NCBI RefSeq assembly: GCF_038561935.1 | Contig: NZ_CP102770.1 | Span: 682,001-746,000 of the forward strand | DNA: 64,000 nucleotides | Source of the DNA: Myxococcus stipitatus | Lineage (GTDB): Bacteria; Myxococcota; Myxococcia; Myxococcales; Myxococcaceae | Reading direction: 5' to 3' | Shown here: in pieces, positions 42,294-53,770 of the stretch | Numbering within the stretch: position 1 is the stretch's first letter | Layout of the letters: each line of letters starts with the position of its first letter | Made by a program: the position numbers and the translations under genes | The notes under the pieces: generated by a model | What the model saw: only the letters and a program-made list of their open reading frames with translations | The model's database searches: none | What the model was told of the DNA's origin: nothing

Positions 42294-43819
42294 GCGTGTG
42301 TTGGCGAGTCCTCGCGGGACTCCTCCTGCTCACGGGGATGATGGGGGCCTGCGGGCGCGCGAGCTCGACGGACGGAGTTCCTTCGGTGCGCGTGGGGTCC
42401 AAGAAGTTCACCGAGTCCGTCATCCTGGGCGAGATGGTGGCGCAGCTCGCGAAGAGCACGGGGGCGTCGGTGCGGCACCGGCGTGAGCTGGGCGGCACCG
42501 CGGTGCTGTGGGAGGCGCTGCGCCGCGATGAGCTGGATGTGTATCCCGAGTACACGGGCACCCTGCGTCTGGAATTGCTGTCGCGCCTCCAGTTGAAGGA
42601 TGACGAAGCGCTGCGCGCGGCGCTCGCCGCGGAGGGGCTGCGCATGAGCGCGCCGCTGGGCTTCAACAACACCTATGCGCTGGGCATGAAGGAGGCCGAA
42701 GCCGAGCGACTCGGCATCCGTCGCATCTCCGACCTGCGCGCCCACCCCGAGCTCCGCCTGGGCTTCAGCAACGAGTTCATGGAGCGCGCCGACGGCTGGC
42801 CCGCGCTGCGCGACACCTATCGCCTCCCGCACAAGGACGTGCGGGGCCTGGACCATGACCTCGCCTATCGCGGCCTGGAGGCGGGCTCGGTGCAGGTGAC
42901 GGACCTGTACTCGACGGACGCCGAGATTGCCGCCCATGGCCTGCGCGTGCTGGAGGACGACGCGCACCACTTCCCCGTGTACGACGCCGTGCTGCTCTAT
43001 CGCGCGGACCTGGAGACGCGGGCCCCGGAGGCGCTGGAGGCCATGCTGCGGCTGTCGGGCGCGCTGTCGGAAGACGCGATGGTGAAGCTCAACGCCCGTG
43101 TCCGCGTGGACCGGGTGCCGGAGGCGCAGGTGGCCTCGGACTTCCTCGGCGGCCAACTGGGGGTCGCGACGAAGGTCCAGGGGGAAGGCCTGGCGTCCCG
43201 CGTGTGGCGGCGGACGCGAGAGCACTTGTCCCTCGTGGGTCTGTCATTGCTGGTGGCCGTGGCGTTCGCGGTGCCGTTGGGGGTCATCGCCGCGCGCCGT
43301 CCCCGCTTGGGACAGGCCGTGCTGGGATTGGCGGGCATCCTCCAGACGATTCCCTCGCTGGCGCTGCTGGTGGTGATGATTCCCTTGTTAGGGATTGGCT
43401 CGCGTCCGGCCCTGGCCGCGCTGTTCCTCTACAGCCTGCTGCCCATCGTCCGGAACACGGCGGCGGGACTGACAGGCATTCCCCTGGAGGTGCGTGAGTC
43501 CGCGGACGCGCTGGGCCTGTCCCCGCGCGCGAGGCTCTGGCGCATCGACCTGCCCATGGCCTCGCCCTCCATCCTCGCGGGCATCCAGACGGCCGCCGTC
43601 ATCAATGTGGGCACCGCCACCCTGGGCGCGCTCGTGGGCGCGGGCGGCTACGGCCAGCCCATCCTCACCGGCATCCGCCTGGATGACACGGGGCTCATCC
43701 TCGAGGGGGCGATTCCCGCCGCCCTGCTGGCCCTGCTCGTCAGCGCCGGGGTGGAGGCCGCGGGGCGCGTGCTCGTGCCGCGAGGACTCCGCCTGCGCGC
43801 GGAATCGGAGTCTCGCTGA
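42290..43819 (+). CDS. Fused substrate-binding protein and permease, glycine betaine/choline ABC importer
   Basis: A 509-residue fusion. The N-terminal leader ends in MMGACG (a lipobox-like site). Residues 33-290 form an OpuAC/OsmF-like binding domain (VRVGSKKFTESVILGEM, LDVYPEYTGTL, DLYSTDAEIAAHGL). Residues 315-500 are the membrane domain with five helices and the EAA loop ALGLSPRARLWRIDLPMASPSI. The order binding domain then permease is the reverse of the common permease-then-binding fusion, such as BusAB. It pairs with the upstream ATPase through a 4-bp overlap. Confidence 0.9.
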   Translation: MSVCWRVLAGLLLLTGMMGACGRASSTDGVPSVRVGSKKFTESVILGEMVAQLAKSTGASVRHRRELGGTAVLWEALRRDELDVYPEYTGTLRLELLSRLQLKDDEALRAALAAEGLRMSAPLGFNNTYALGMKEAEAERLGIRRISDLRAHPELRLGFSNEFMERADGWPALRDTYRLPHKDVRGLDHDLAYRGLEAGSVQVTDLYSTDAEIAAHGLRVLEDDAHHFPVYDAVLLYRADLETRAPEALEAMLRLSGALSEDAMVKLNARVRVDRVPEAQVASDFLGGQLGVATKVQGEGLASRVWRRTREHLSLVGLSLLVAVAFAVPLGVIAARRPRLGQAVLGLAGILQTIPSLALLVVMIPLLGIGSRPALAALFLYSLLPIVRNTAAGLTGIPLEVRESADALGLSPRARLWRIDLPMASPSILAGIQTAAVINVGTATLGALVGAGGYGQPILTGIRLDDTGLILEGAIPAALLALLVSAGVEAAGRVLVPRGLRLRAESESR

Positions 43820-43828
43820 CGGGAGGGA

Positions 43829-44803
43829 CTACACGGGCGAGGGGTGGGTCGCCGCCGTCTCCGCCACGGCTTCGGCGCGAGGTGCGTCGGACGACAGCCC
43901 CGCCGCGCACAGGCTCACCACCGCCATCCACACGAAGTCCGCCATCAGCAGGTGCACCAGCTGCAGCCACACGGGCGCCAGCAGCACCACGTTCACCGCG
44001 CCCACCGCGAGCTGCGCGACGTACAGGCCCGTGATGACCGTCGCGGCGCGCTTCACGTCGGCGGACGGACGCAGCTTCGCCATCCACCGTCCGATGAAGA
44101 CCAGGAGCGCGCCCATGCTGATGGCCAGCACCGGGTGCAGCACCCTCCGGCGGACCAGGACGTGCGCCGTGTCGGAGACGTCCTGGCGCAGGCCCTCCAT
44201 CAGCGTCTCGGAGGGGAACAGCGTGTCGCCCAGCGCCGCGATGGCGCCGCTCACGCCCAGCAGCAACATGCCCGCGATGCTGAAGCCCACCAGCGCGCCC
44301 ACCCAGCCCTGGCCTCGGAACGTCAGGGGGGCGTGGCCTCGGGAGAACCACACCACCAGCGTCTGCGCGCCCACGAGCAGGAACGTGTTGACCAGGTGCA
44401 CGCCCATCCACACCGCGCGCCCCAGGGAGGCGTTGTCCGCCACGTACTTGAGGAGGACGATGCCCGCCCCCACCAGCGCCTCCGTCAGCATGAAGAACAG
44501 CGCCCAGCTCGCCGCCTTGCGCACCGGGTGGCCCTTGGCGTGTGCCCGGAGCGCCCACACGCACAACCCCAGCGCGAGCATCATCACCAGCCCGCTCGTC
44601 ACCCGGTGGGTGTACTCAATCATCGTCTGGATGGAGGGCTCGCGAGGCACCACCTCCCCATTGCAGACCGGCCAGTGGTCGCCGCAGCCCGCACCGGAGC
44701 CCGTGGCCCGGACGAACGCACCCCACAGAATCACCCCCAGCGTGAAGACCAGCACTCCGACGCTGAAGACCTGGAACCGACGTGACGAGGCGGCGTGATT
44801 CAT
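43829..44803 (-). CDS. ctaA: Heme A synthase (COX15/CtaA family)
   Basis: A 324-residue protein with eight transmembrane helices. It has the diagnostic segments GAFVRATGSGAGCGDHWPVCNG, EYTHRVTSGLVM (heme-ligand His), GVHLVNTFLLV, VLHPVLAISMG and LVHLLMADFVW. CtaA converts heme O to heme A for cytochrome c oxidase. The Cys pair in CGDHWPVC is the redox pair of some bacterial forms. ATG 44803 is preceded by AAGGGGAG; an upstream ATG at 44833 is less likely. Convergent with the permease fusion, 9 bp between stops. No cytochrome oxidase genes are adjacent. Confidence 0.92.
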   Translation of the reverse strand: MNHAASSRRFQVFSVGVLVFTLGVILWGAFVRATGSGAGCGDHWPVCNGEVVPREPSIQTMIEYTHRVTSGLVMMLALGLCVWALRAHAKGHPVRKAASWALFFMLTEALVGAGIVLLKYVADNASLGRAVWMGVHLVNTFLLVGAQTLVVWFSRGHAPLTFRGQGWVGALVGFSIAGMLLLGVSGAIAALGDTLFPSETLMEGLRQDVSDTAHVLVRRRVLHPVLAISMGALLVFIGRWMAKLRPSADVKRAATVITGLYVAQLAVGAVNVVLLAPVWLQLVHLLMADFVWMAVVSLCAAGLSSDAPRAEAVAETAATHPSPV

Positions 44804-45023
44804 CGCGCTCCCCTTAACCCACTTCGCCCCCACCCGCTGCCCGGCCCGGCCCCTCCCGCTTCACCCGGCCCATCAGCCCGGCTGCTCGGCCCCTGCCCCG
44901 CAGGGCTCACGCCGTATCCGGAAGGGCCTCGCCGGATGCTCCAGTCGCGCCGTTGGATATATGTGTGTGACGCCCCCACCCAATCGGATGATTTCCATTG
45001 AACACTTCGGGCCGCCTACGGGC
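44804..45023. other. Intergenic region upstream of heme A synthase and of the small RNA promoter
   Basis: About 220 bp, very C-rich from 44830 to 44940, then locally AT-rich (TTGGATATATGTGTGTGA, 44953-44970). It should hold the promoter of the heme A synthase gene. No ORF is supported. Confidence 0.45.
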
Positions 45024-45039
45024 TGGCACGTATGGTGCT
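45024..45039 (+). promoter_or_regulatory. Sigma-54 type promoter for the small RNA
   Basis: TGGCACGTATGGTGCT matches the -24/-12 consensus TGGCACG-N4-TTGCW: a full -24 element, 10 bases between GG and GC, and GTGC at -12. It predicts a start near 45050. The adjacent bEBP gene provides a candidate activator. Confidence 0.75.
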
Positions 45040-45049
45040 TAACGATTGG

Positions 45050-45174
45050 TCAGTGCGCGACGGACCTCTCCGGAGGCTGGCGACACACCGCTTGAACAGG
45101 AGACCGCTTCCGAGTGGTCCCGGTACCCAGGGGTCGAAGCTTCCCCCCTCTTCGACCCGTGGGTGCGTTCTTTC
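45050..45174 (+). ncRNA. pxr: Candidate sigma-54-dependent small RNA resembling Pxr
   Basis: No convincing ORF lies downstream of the sigma-54 promoter, but three hairpins follow in order. These are CCTC-TCCG-GAGG (45065-45076), GACCGCT-TCCG-AGTGGTC with a UNCG-type tetraloop and one G.U pair (45102-45119), and a 9-bp stem GGGTCGAAG / CTTCGACCC (45131-45158) whose 10-base loop CTTCCCCCCT holds a run of six C. A GTTCTTTC tail follows. From memory, M. xanthus Pxr is a small developmental-control RNA with a sigma-54 promoter, a C-run loop and a neighbouring enhancer-binding gene; this fits. The 3' end is estimated and identity is unconfirmed. Confidence 0.62.
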
Positions 45175-45235
45175 AGAGGCAGTCGGCGTCGATGCCTCGA
45201 TGGGTTCCCACAGGGGTGTGGGGAAACAGGGCGGG

Positions 45236-45267
45236 GCGCATCGCGGGTTGGGGAGGATTCCTCGCCC

Positions 45268-45283
<16 letters not shown>
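45236..45283. terminator. Bidirectional hairpin terminator
   Basis: Perfect 12-bp arms GCGCATCGCGGG (45236-45247) and CCCGCGATGCGC (45272-45283), with an inner GAGG-ATT-CCTC helix. The right arm includes the last codons of the enhancer-binding gene, whose stop is in the loop. It can end both the minus-strand gene and any long plus-strand read-through from the small RNA. Confidence 0.65.
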
Positions 45284-48231
<2,948 letters not shown>

Positions 48232-48414
48232 GACACCGCACCCCTTGTGCCCCCCGCCGAGACAGCCTCATGGGCCTTTTCCAGGGAGAATGCAATCGAT
48301 TGGATATTTCCACGGCTGACGGACAGGCGCCCCGGGGTGCTTCGGGGTACTTCCAGACCTGGGCGGGCCTATCGCGATGCCTTCCCTGGAGGGCCCGAGC
48401 CGTTATCGTACAGC

Positions 48415-49449
48415 GTGCCCGAACGCGTTCCCGATTCAGCAGCCTCCTCCCCCGAGCTTCAAGATGAACGACTGCGCCGCCTGGAGACGGCCCTCACGGA
48501 GGGCCGCGCCCGGGAGGATGCGGCCGTGGAGGCGTGGGTCCGGAAGACGGGGCGGCTGCCTCCTCGCAAGGTGAGGCGCCAGTGGGAGAAGCAGTGGCGC
48601 AAGGAGGCGCAGCGCTCGGTGCGCGCGGCGCAGAAGGCCCAGCGCGAGGCGTCCTCCTGGGACCCGGCGAGGGCGGCCGTCTTCGGCGTCATGGGGTTGG
48701 TCTTCACGGCGATGGCGATGAGCGACCGGAGAATCTGGTGGATGCTCTTCATCGCGCTGGGGTTCTTCCTGACGGCGGCGAAGCACGCGAAGCGCCCCGC
48801 GCTGGAGGAGAAGCAGGGCCTGCCGGAGAGCGAGGGCGCGAAGGACGTCCAGGTGGCTCCGCCCCAAGCGCAATCACAGCCGGAGCCTCCGGCCCCGGAC
48901 GTGGCGGACCCCAGGTCGGCGAAGGTGGATGCGCTGTGCACGCGGCTGCTGGCGGAGCTGAAGGACGGGCCGTCGGTGCTGCGCGAGGTGGTGCACGCGC
49001 CGGAGCGCACGGTGGAGGCGCTGCGCCAGGGCTGTCACGCGCTGGTGCGGCGGGAGCGGGAGCTGCGGGCGCTGGTGACGCCGGAGGAGGCGCGGCGGCT
49101 GGAGTCGGAGCGGGAGACGCTCTCGGCGCGGGTGGAGGCGGAGAAGGACGCGGTGGTGCGTGAGCGCTTGAGGGGCGCGCTGACGGCGTTGGACTCGCAG
49201 CGGACGCAGCGCGCGGAGCTGGCCACGGCGGCGGACCGCCTGGAGGCCGAGTACACGCGGCTCTACTACACGCTGGAGGGCCTGTACGCGCAGGTGCTGC
49301 GCGTGCGCTCGGCGGACGCGGCCGGCGAGGATATCGCCGGACTGGGCCTGCGCCAGAGCGTGGAGCAGCTGGGCGCGGAGGTGGAGGCGGTGACGGAGGC
49401 GCTGGAGGAGGCCCACCGTCCGCACGATGGCCGGGTGCGCACGCGCTGA
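48415..49449 (+). CDS. Membrane protein with long coiled coil
   Basis: About 344 residues. The N-terminal 75 residues are charged helix (LRRLETALTEGRAREDAAVEAW, RQWEKQWRKEAQRSVRAAQK). Two adjacent transmembrane helices (about 85-120: AVFGVMGLVFTAMAMS; WWMLFIALGFFLTAA) follow, then a Pro-rich spacer. The last 180 residues form a heptad-rich coiled coil (ERETLSARVEAEKDAVVRERLRGAL). The start is uncertain: GTG 48415 is chosen as the first GTG giving charged helix; there is no good ribosome site. Function unknown. Convergent with the aldehyde dehydrogenase, 3 bp between stops. Confidence 0.7.
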   Translation: MPERVPDSAASSPELQDERLRRLETALTEGRAREDAAVEAWVRKTGRLPPRKVRRQWEKQWRKEAQRSVRAAQKAQREASSWDPARAAVFGVMGLVFTAMAMSDRRIWWMLFIALGFFLTAAKHAKRPALEEKQGLPESEGAKDVQVAPPQAQSQPEPPAPDVADPRSAKVDALCTRLLAELKDGPSVLREVVHAPERTVEALRQGCHALVRRERELRALVTPEEARRLESERETLSARVEAEKDAVVRERLRGALTALDSQRTQRAELATAADRLEAEYTRLYYTLEGLYAQVLRVRSADAAGEDIAGLGLRQSVEQLGAEVEAVTEALEEAHRPHDGRVRTR

Positions 49450-49452
49450 GCG

Positions 49453-50865
49453 TCACTCGCTGACGGCGCCCGCCCTCGCGACGGGCGCCGCGCCGGACGT
49501 GCTGGCGACGCGCACCGTCTTGGCGTTGAGGAACTCGTGCAGGCCCAGGTCCGCGAGCTCCCGCCCGTGGCCGGAGTGCTTCACCCCGCCGAAGGGCAGC
49601 CGCGCGTCGGAGACCACCATCTCGTTGACGAACACCATGCCGGCCTCGAGGCCGTCGATGAACTGACGCTGCTCCTCCGCGTCGCGAGTCCACACGCTCG
49701 CGCCCAGGCCGAACGGGGTCGCGTTGGCGAGCTCCAGGGCGTGCGCCGCGTCCCGTGCGCGCAGCAGCGTGGCCACCGGGCCGAACAGCTCTTCCTGGAA
49801 GGCGGGGGCGTCCGGCGGCGGGTCCGCGAGCACCGTCGGGGGATAGAAGTTCCCGGGGCCCTGCAATGGCTTGCCGCCGAGGAGCAGCCGCGCCCCGGCC
49901 TTCACGCTGGCCTCCACCTGCGCGTGCAGGCCCTGGAGGATGCCGCCCGTGGCCAGGGGGCCCATGTCTGTCTTCGGGTCCATGGGGTCGCCGACGGTGA
50001 TGCGCTTCAGGCGCTCGATGAAGCGGCGCTCGAACGCGTCGGCGATGGGCGCGGCGAGGATGAAGCGCTTGGCGGCGATGCAGGACTGGCCATTGTTGAC
50101 GAGTCGCGCGGACACGGCGGTCTCCACCGCCTGGTCAAGGTCCGCGCTGGGCAGGACGATGAACGGGTCGCTGCCGCCCAATTCCAGCACCACCTTCTTG
50201 AGCGCCTTGCCCGCGGCCGCGCCCACGGCCCGCCCCGCGCCCTCGCTCCCGGTGAGCGTCACGGCGCGCACGCGCGGGTCCTCGATGACGCGATTCACCT
50301 CCGACGTCTCGATGAGCAGTGTCTGGAAGGCGCCCGTGGGGAAACCCGATTGCAGGAACAACTCCTCCAGCGCGAGCGCGCACTGGGGCACGTTGTGCGC
50401 GTGCTTGAGCAGGCCCACGTTGCCCGCCATCAGCGCGGGCGCGGCGAAGCGCACCACCTGCCAGAAGGGGAAGTTCCACGGCATGACGGCGAGCACCGGG
50501 CCCAGGGGCTGGTAGCGCACGAAGGCCGTGTCGCCGCCCACCTCGACGGGGCGGTCCTTGAGCAGGCCCTCCGCCTTGGCGACGTAGTAGCGGCACGCGG
50601 TGGCGCACTTGCGGGCCTCCGCCTTCGCGGCCTCGAGAGGCTTGCCCATCTCCTCCGTCATGAGCCGGCCGTAGCGCTCCGCCTCCGCGTCGAGCAGCTC
50701 CGCGGCGCGGCGCATCCACCGGGCGCGCTCGGCGAAGGAGGTGCGGCGGTACTCGCGGAACGTGTCCGCCGCGCGCTGGAGCTTCGACTCCAGCTCCGCG
50801 GGCGTGAGGGCATCGAACGTGCGCAGCGTCTTTCCCGTCGCCGGGTTGATGGTCGCGATGGCCAT
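49453..50865 (-). CDS. NAD(P)-dependent succinate-semialdehyde dehydrogenase family enzyme
   Basis: A 470-residue aldehyde dehydrogenase. It shows MPWNFPFWQVVRFAAPALMAGN, the catalytic Glu in VVLELGGSDPFIVL, and the catalytic Cys262 in NNGQSCIAAKR. The C-terminal region contains EELFGPVA and LPFGGVKHSGHGRE. Sequence features (INPATGKTLRTF, ARWMRRAAELL) are those of the succinate-semialdehyde dehydrogenase group, which feeds GABA carbon into the TCA cycle. GGGAGGAG precedes ATG 50865. It is divergent from the FHA-type enhancer-binding gene. No GABA transaminase is nearby, so the exact aldehyde is open. Confidence 0.9.
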   Translation of the reverse strand: MAIATINPATGKTLRTFDALTPAELESKLQRAADTFREYRRTSFAERARWMRRAAELLDAEAERYGRLMTEEMGKPLEAAKAEARKCATACRYYVAKAEGLLKDRPVEVGGDTAFVRYQPLGPVLAVMPWNFPFWQVVRFAAPALMAGNVGLLKHAHNVPQCALALEELFLQSGFPTGAFQTLLIETSEVNRVIEDPRVRAVTLTGSEGAGRAVGAAAGKALKKVVLELGGSDPFIVLPSADLDQAVETAVSARLVNNGQSCIAAKRFILAAPIADAFERRFIERLKRITVGDPMDPKTDMGPLATGGILQGLHAQVEASVKAGARLLLGGKPLQGPGNFYPPTVLADPPPDAPAFQEELFGPVATLLRARDAAHALELANATPFGLGASVWTRDAEEQRQFIDGLEAGMVFVNEMVVSDARLPFGGVKHSGHGRELADLGLHEFLNAKTVRVASTSGAAPVARAGAVSE

Positions 50866-50994
50866 GGGGCTCCTCCCACGGCGGGTGATAGCAGCCGGCC
50901 CCCCGACGACAATGGCCGTCGCCGTGGAGCGTCCAGGGGCACACTCGCGCGGCCCGCGCGTTCCTGAAATGCGACAGAATGCCCGGCTCCCGCC

Positions 50995-52743
50995 ATGCCC
51001 CAGCTCCTCGTCCTCCCTGACGGCCGCCGCCTCCCCTTGGACAAGCCGGTGGTCTCCATCGGCTCCGACGCGACGTGCGACGCCGTGGTGCAGGCGCCCG
51101 GCGTGAAGCCCAGCCACGCGCTGCTGTTCCGCGACGCACGCGGCTGGAGCGTGTCCCCCGCGGGACGCGGCTGTGACGTCCGGGTGCGAGGCAAGCGCGT
51201 GGACCTGGCGCCCCTGGAGCCCGGAGACCGCGTGCGCGTGGGCACGGTGGAGCTGGAGCTCATCGAAGCCGTCGAGCCCACCACCGCCGTTGCGCGTGAG
51301 GAGCCCGCCCCGCGGTGCGGTGAAGGGCGCGTGGTGTCGCTGCTGTCGGAGCTGGCCTCGCGGATGTTGGTGCAGCGCCCCCCGCAGGAGGTGCTGGAGG
51401 TGGCGATGCGGGGGCTCGCCGACGTGGTGCGCGCGGACGTGGGCTTCCTCGTCACCGCGGAGTCACTCGAGGGGCCGCGCCGGGTGCTGTGCGCCACGGG
51501 GACGCGCCCGGACGTGGCGGTGGTGGACAGCCTGGTGGACCGGGTGATGACGTCGGGTGCCCCCGTGCGGGTGGCGGACGTGGCGGCCGACGCGGCGCTG
51601 GCGGGAGCGCCGAGCCTCACGGCGCTGCGGCTGTGCTCCGCGCTGGTGGTGCCGCTGCGTGTGGAGTCGGTGCCCCTGTCGGTGGTGTACCTGGGGCGGA
51701 GGCTGGGCGCGCCCGCGTTCTCCTCGACGGAGCTGGAGGAGGCGATGGCGCTCTCCGGGCTCGCGGCGCTGCTGCTCTCCACCCGGCGCGAGCTGACGGA
51801 GCTGCGCGCGCAGGTGGATGGGCTCACCCGCCGCATCGAGGCGGCGACCTTCGAGGGGCTCATCGGCGAGTCCCCCTCGATGCGCGCGATGTATCGGCAG
51901 GTGGAGCGACTGGGGCCCACGCCGCTGAACGTGCTCATCCAAGGGGAGACGGGCACGGGCAAGGAGCTGGTGGCCAGGGCGCTGCATCGGCGCAGCGGCC
52001 GTCGCGGGCGACTGGTGGCCATCAACTGCGCGGCGCTGCCGGAGAGCCTCATCGAGCGGGAGCTGTTCGGCCACGCGCGCGGCGCCTTCACGGGCGCGGG
52101 CCCGGAGCGCGCGGGGCTGGTGGAAGCGGCCGACGGGGGCACGCTCTTCCTGGATGAGATTGGAGACATGCCCCTGTCGCTCCAGACGCGCCTGCTCCGC
52201 GTGGTGCAGGAGCGCGAGGTGACCCGACTGGGGGAGCACCAGCCGCGCAAGGTGGACGTGCGCGTGGTGTCCGCGACGCATGTCTCGCTGGAGGAGGCCG
52301 TGCGGCGAGGGACGTTCCGGGCGGACCTGCGCTTCCGCCTGGACGAGGTGCGCGTGGAGGTCCCGCCCCTGCGCGAGCGCGGCGACGACGTGTTGCTCAT
52401 CGCGCACCACGTCCTGTCGCAGGAGGCGCGCAAGGCGAAGGGCTTCACCCAGAAGGCGGCGGAGGCGCTGCGGGGCCACCCCTTCCCCGGCAACGTGCGC
52501 GAGCTGTCGTCACGCGTGCGCCGCGCGGCGGTGCTGGCGTCGGACGAGCTCTTGCGGCCGGAGGACCTGGAGCTCGGCGGGGATGGCGCGCCCATGGTGC
52601 CGCTCGAGGAGGCGCGCGAGGCCTTCGTGCAGCGTTATGTCCGGGAGGCGATTGCTCGCAGCGGGGGCAGCAAGAAGGACGCGGCGGCGGCGCTGGGCAT
52701 CGGCCTGCGCTCCCTGTTCCGCTACCTCGGCGAGGGGGACTGA
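50995..52743 (+). CDS. Sigma-54 enhancer-binding protein with FHA and GAF domains
   Basis: A 582-residue regulator. Residues 8-88 form an FHA domain (VVSIGSDATCDAVVQAPGVKPSHALLFRD), which binds phosphothreonine. Residues 100-260 are GAF-like. The AAA+ domain, about 285-515, has [26 protein letters not shown] and LRERGDDV. A Fis-type HTH (SGGSKKDAAAALGIGLRSLFRYL) ends the protein. FHA-type regulators in myxobacteria link Ser/Thr kinases to sigma-54 transcription. A 20-bp palindrome and sigma-54-like elements lie just downstream, before a lipoprotein gene that may be its target. Confidence 0.93.
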   Translation: MPQLLVLPDGRRLPLDKPVVSIGSDATCDAVVQAPGVKPSHALLFRDARGWSVSPAGRGCDVRVRGKRVDLAPLEPGDRVRVGTVELELIEAVEPTTAVAREEPAPRCGEGRVVSLLSELASRMLVQRPPQEVLEVAMRGLADVVRADVGFLVTAESLEGPRRVLCATGTRPDVAVVDSLVDRVMTSGAPVRVADVAADAALAGAPSLTALRLCSALVVPLRVESVPLSVVYLGRRLGAPAFSSTELEEAMALSGLAALLLSTRRELTELRAQVDGLTRRIEAATFEGLIGESPSMRAMYRQVERLGPTPLNVLIQGETGTGKELVARALHRRSGRRGRLVAINCAALPESLIERELFGHARGAFTGAGPERAGLVEAADGGTLFLDEIGDMPLSLQTRLLRVVQEREVTRLGEHQPRKVDVRVVSATHVSLEEAVRRGTFRADLRFRLDEVRVEVPPLRERGDDVLLIAHHVLSQEARKAKGFTQKAAEALRGHPFPGNVRELSSRVRRAAVLASDELLRPEDLELGGDGAPMVPLEEAREAFVQRYVREAIARSGGSKKDAAAALGIGLRSLFRYLGEGD

Positions 52744-52771
52744 CACGCCGCCTCCTCGGGAGGCCCCCTGG

Positions 52772-52791
52772 ACGTGCCAGTCCTGGCACGT
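52772..52791. promoter_or_regulatory. 20-bp palindrome overlapping a sigma-54-like -24 element
   Basis: ACGTGCCAGTCCTGGCACGT has perfect 9-bp arms around TC. The right arm supplies CTGGCACG, continuing TTTGGGGCG: GG and GC are 10 bases apart, matching sigma-54 geometry, but the -12 box is GGGC, not TTGC. A second half-like repeat, GGCAC-TCGC-GTGCC, lies near 52850. Candidate operator of the adjacent FHA regulator for the downstream lipoprotein gene. Confidence 0.55.
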
Positions 52792-52955
52792 TTGGGGCGC
52801 GCCGAGCCCCCAGATGGGCCTGGGCGGTCTCGCAACCCCGTGGAATCGTGGCACTCGCGTGCCGGAGGAGGGCTCGGCACGGCCGTTGCGATGGGGGGAC
52901 GCATCGCGCGCCGGAGGCAAGAGCTGGCGCGCCACTCAACCTCACGGAGACGGAC

Positions 52956-53684
52956 ATGAAGCATGTGGTGATGGGACTGTTCCTGGCGCTGGCGGTGGTG
53001 GGCTGTGGCGGCACGAAGGACGACGACGGCGGCAATGACGACCCCGGCAAGCAGACCGAGGGCCTGTGCAGCGCGAGCAAGGCCTGCCCCTCCGGCCAGT
53101 TCTGTTTCAACGGCCTGTGCGCCATCGGCTGTCAGTCGAACGCCAACTGCGCGGCGGACCAGTACTGCGACCTCGAGGACACGGGCATGCCCGCCGCCTT
53201 CTGCAAGAACAAGAAGGCCGGGACGTGCAGCTCCAACAGCCAGTGCCTGAGCAACCAGATCTGCATCGAGGGCCTGTGCAGCCTGAAGCCGCCCGAGAAC
53301 CCGCCGACCTGCAACCCCAACACGTCGGACTTCAAGGACGGCTGCGACACGTATTCGGTGTGCCTGGACCCGGATGACCAGGGCAGCCAGAAGCCGTACT
53401 GCGCCAGCTTCGCGCCGTGCCCCGAGGACGGCGTGTGCCCCACGGGCCTGGGCGGCTCGGTGTGCAACGACGGCTACCTGGCGAACAAGGGCCGCTTCTG
53501 CATGCAGGGCCTCTGCCGTGAGAACTCCAACTGCCCCTCGTCGTGGAACTGCGTGAAGCCCTTCTCGGGCGCGGTGCTGGGCTTCTGCAGCCCTGGCACC
53601 ATGGGCATGCCGTGCACCGAGAACGCGCAGTGCAAGAGCGGCCAGTGCTTCTCCGCGCCCGGAATGATGGGCGCCTGCATGTAG
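52956..53684 (+). CDS. Cys-rich lipoprotein
   Basis: A 242-residue lipoprotein (lipobox VVGCGG, followed by KDDDGG). The mature part has repeated Cys motifs C-x-x-x-x-x-C-P-x-G-Q-F-C-x-x-x-x-C, about every 40 residues (CSASKACPSGQFCFNGLC, CSSNSQCLSNQICIEGLC, CTENAQCKSGQC), each predicted to be a small disulfide module like those in surface-exposed myxobacterial lipoproteins. The Asp run just after the lipidated Cys is unusual in outer-membrane sorting. GGAG lies before ATG 52956. It is followed by a long hairpin. Function unknown. Confidence 0.82.
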   Translation: MKHVVMGLFLALAVVGCGGTKDDDGGNDDPGKQTEGLCSASKACPSGQFCFNGLCAIGCQSNANCAADQYCDLEDTGMPAAFCKNKKAGTCSSNSQCLSNQICIEGLCSLKPPENPPTCNPNTSDFKDGCDTYSVCLDPDDQGSQKPYCASFAPCPEDGVCPTGLGGSVCNDGYLANKGRFCMQGLCRENSNCPSSWNCVKPFSGAVLGFCSPGTMGMPCTENAQCKSGQCFSAPGMMGACM

Positions 53685-53687
53685 TCG

Positions 53688-53738
53688 CGGAGCGCGGGCC
53701 TCGTGTTCCCGGGTCCGGGGATGCGAGGCGCCGCTCCG
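53688..53738 (+). terminator. Long interrupted hairpin after the Cys-rich lipoprotein gene
   Basis: Outer 7-bp arms CGGAGCG / CGCTCCG and inner 6-bp arms GCCTCG / CGAGGC, separated by small internal loops, with a GC-rich apical part. Directly after the stop codon. Confidence 0.6.
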
Positions 53739-53770
53739 GGGGCTGCTCTCCGCGGGAGGCTCCGCGTAGA

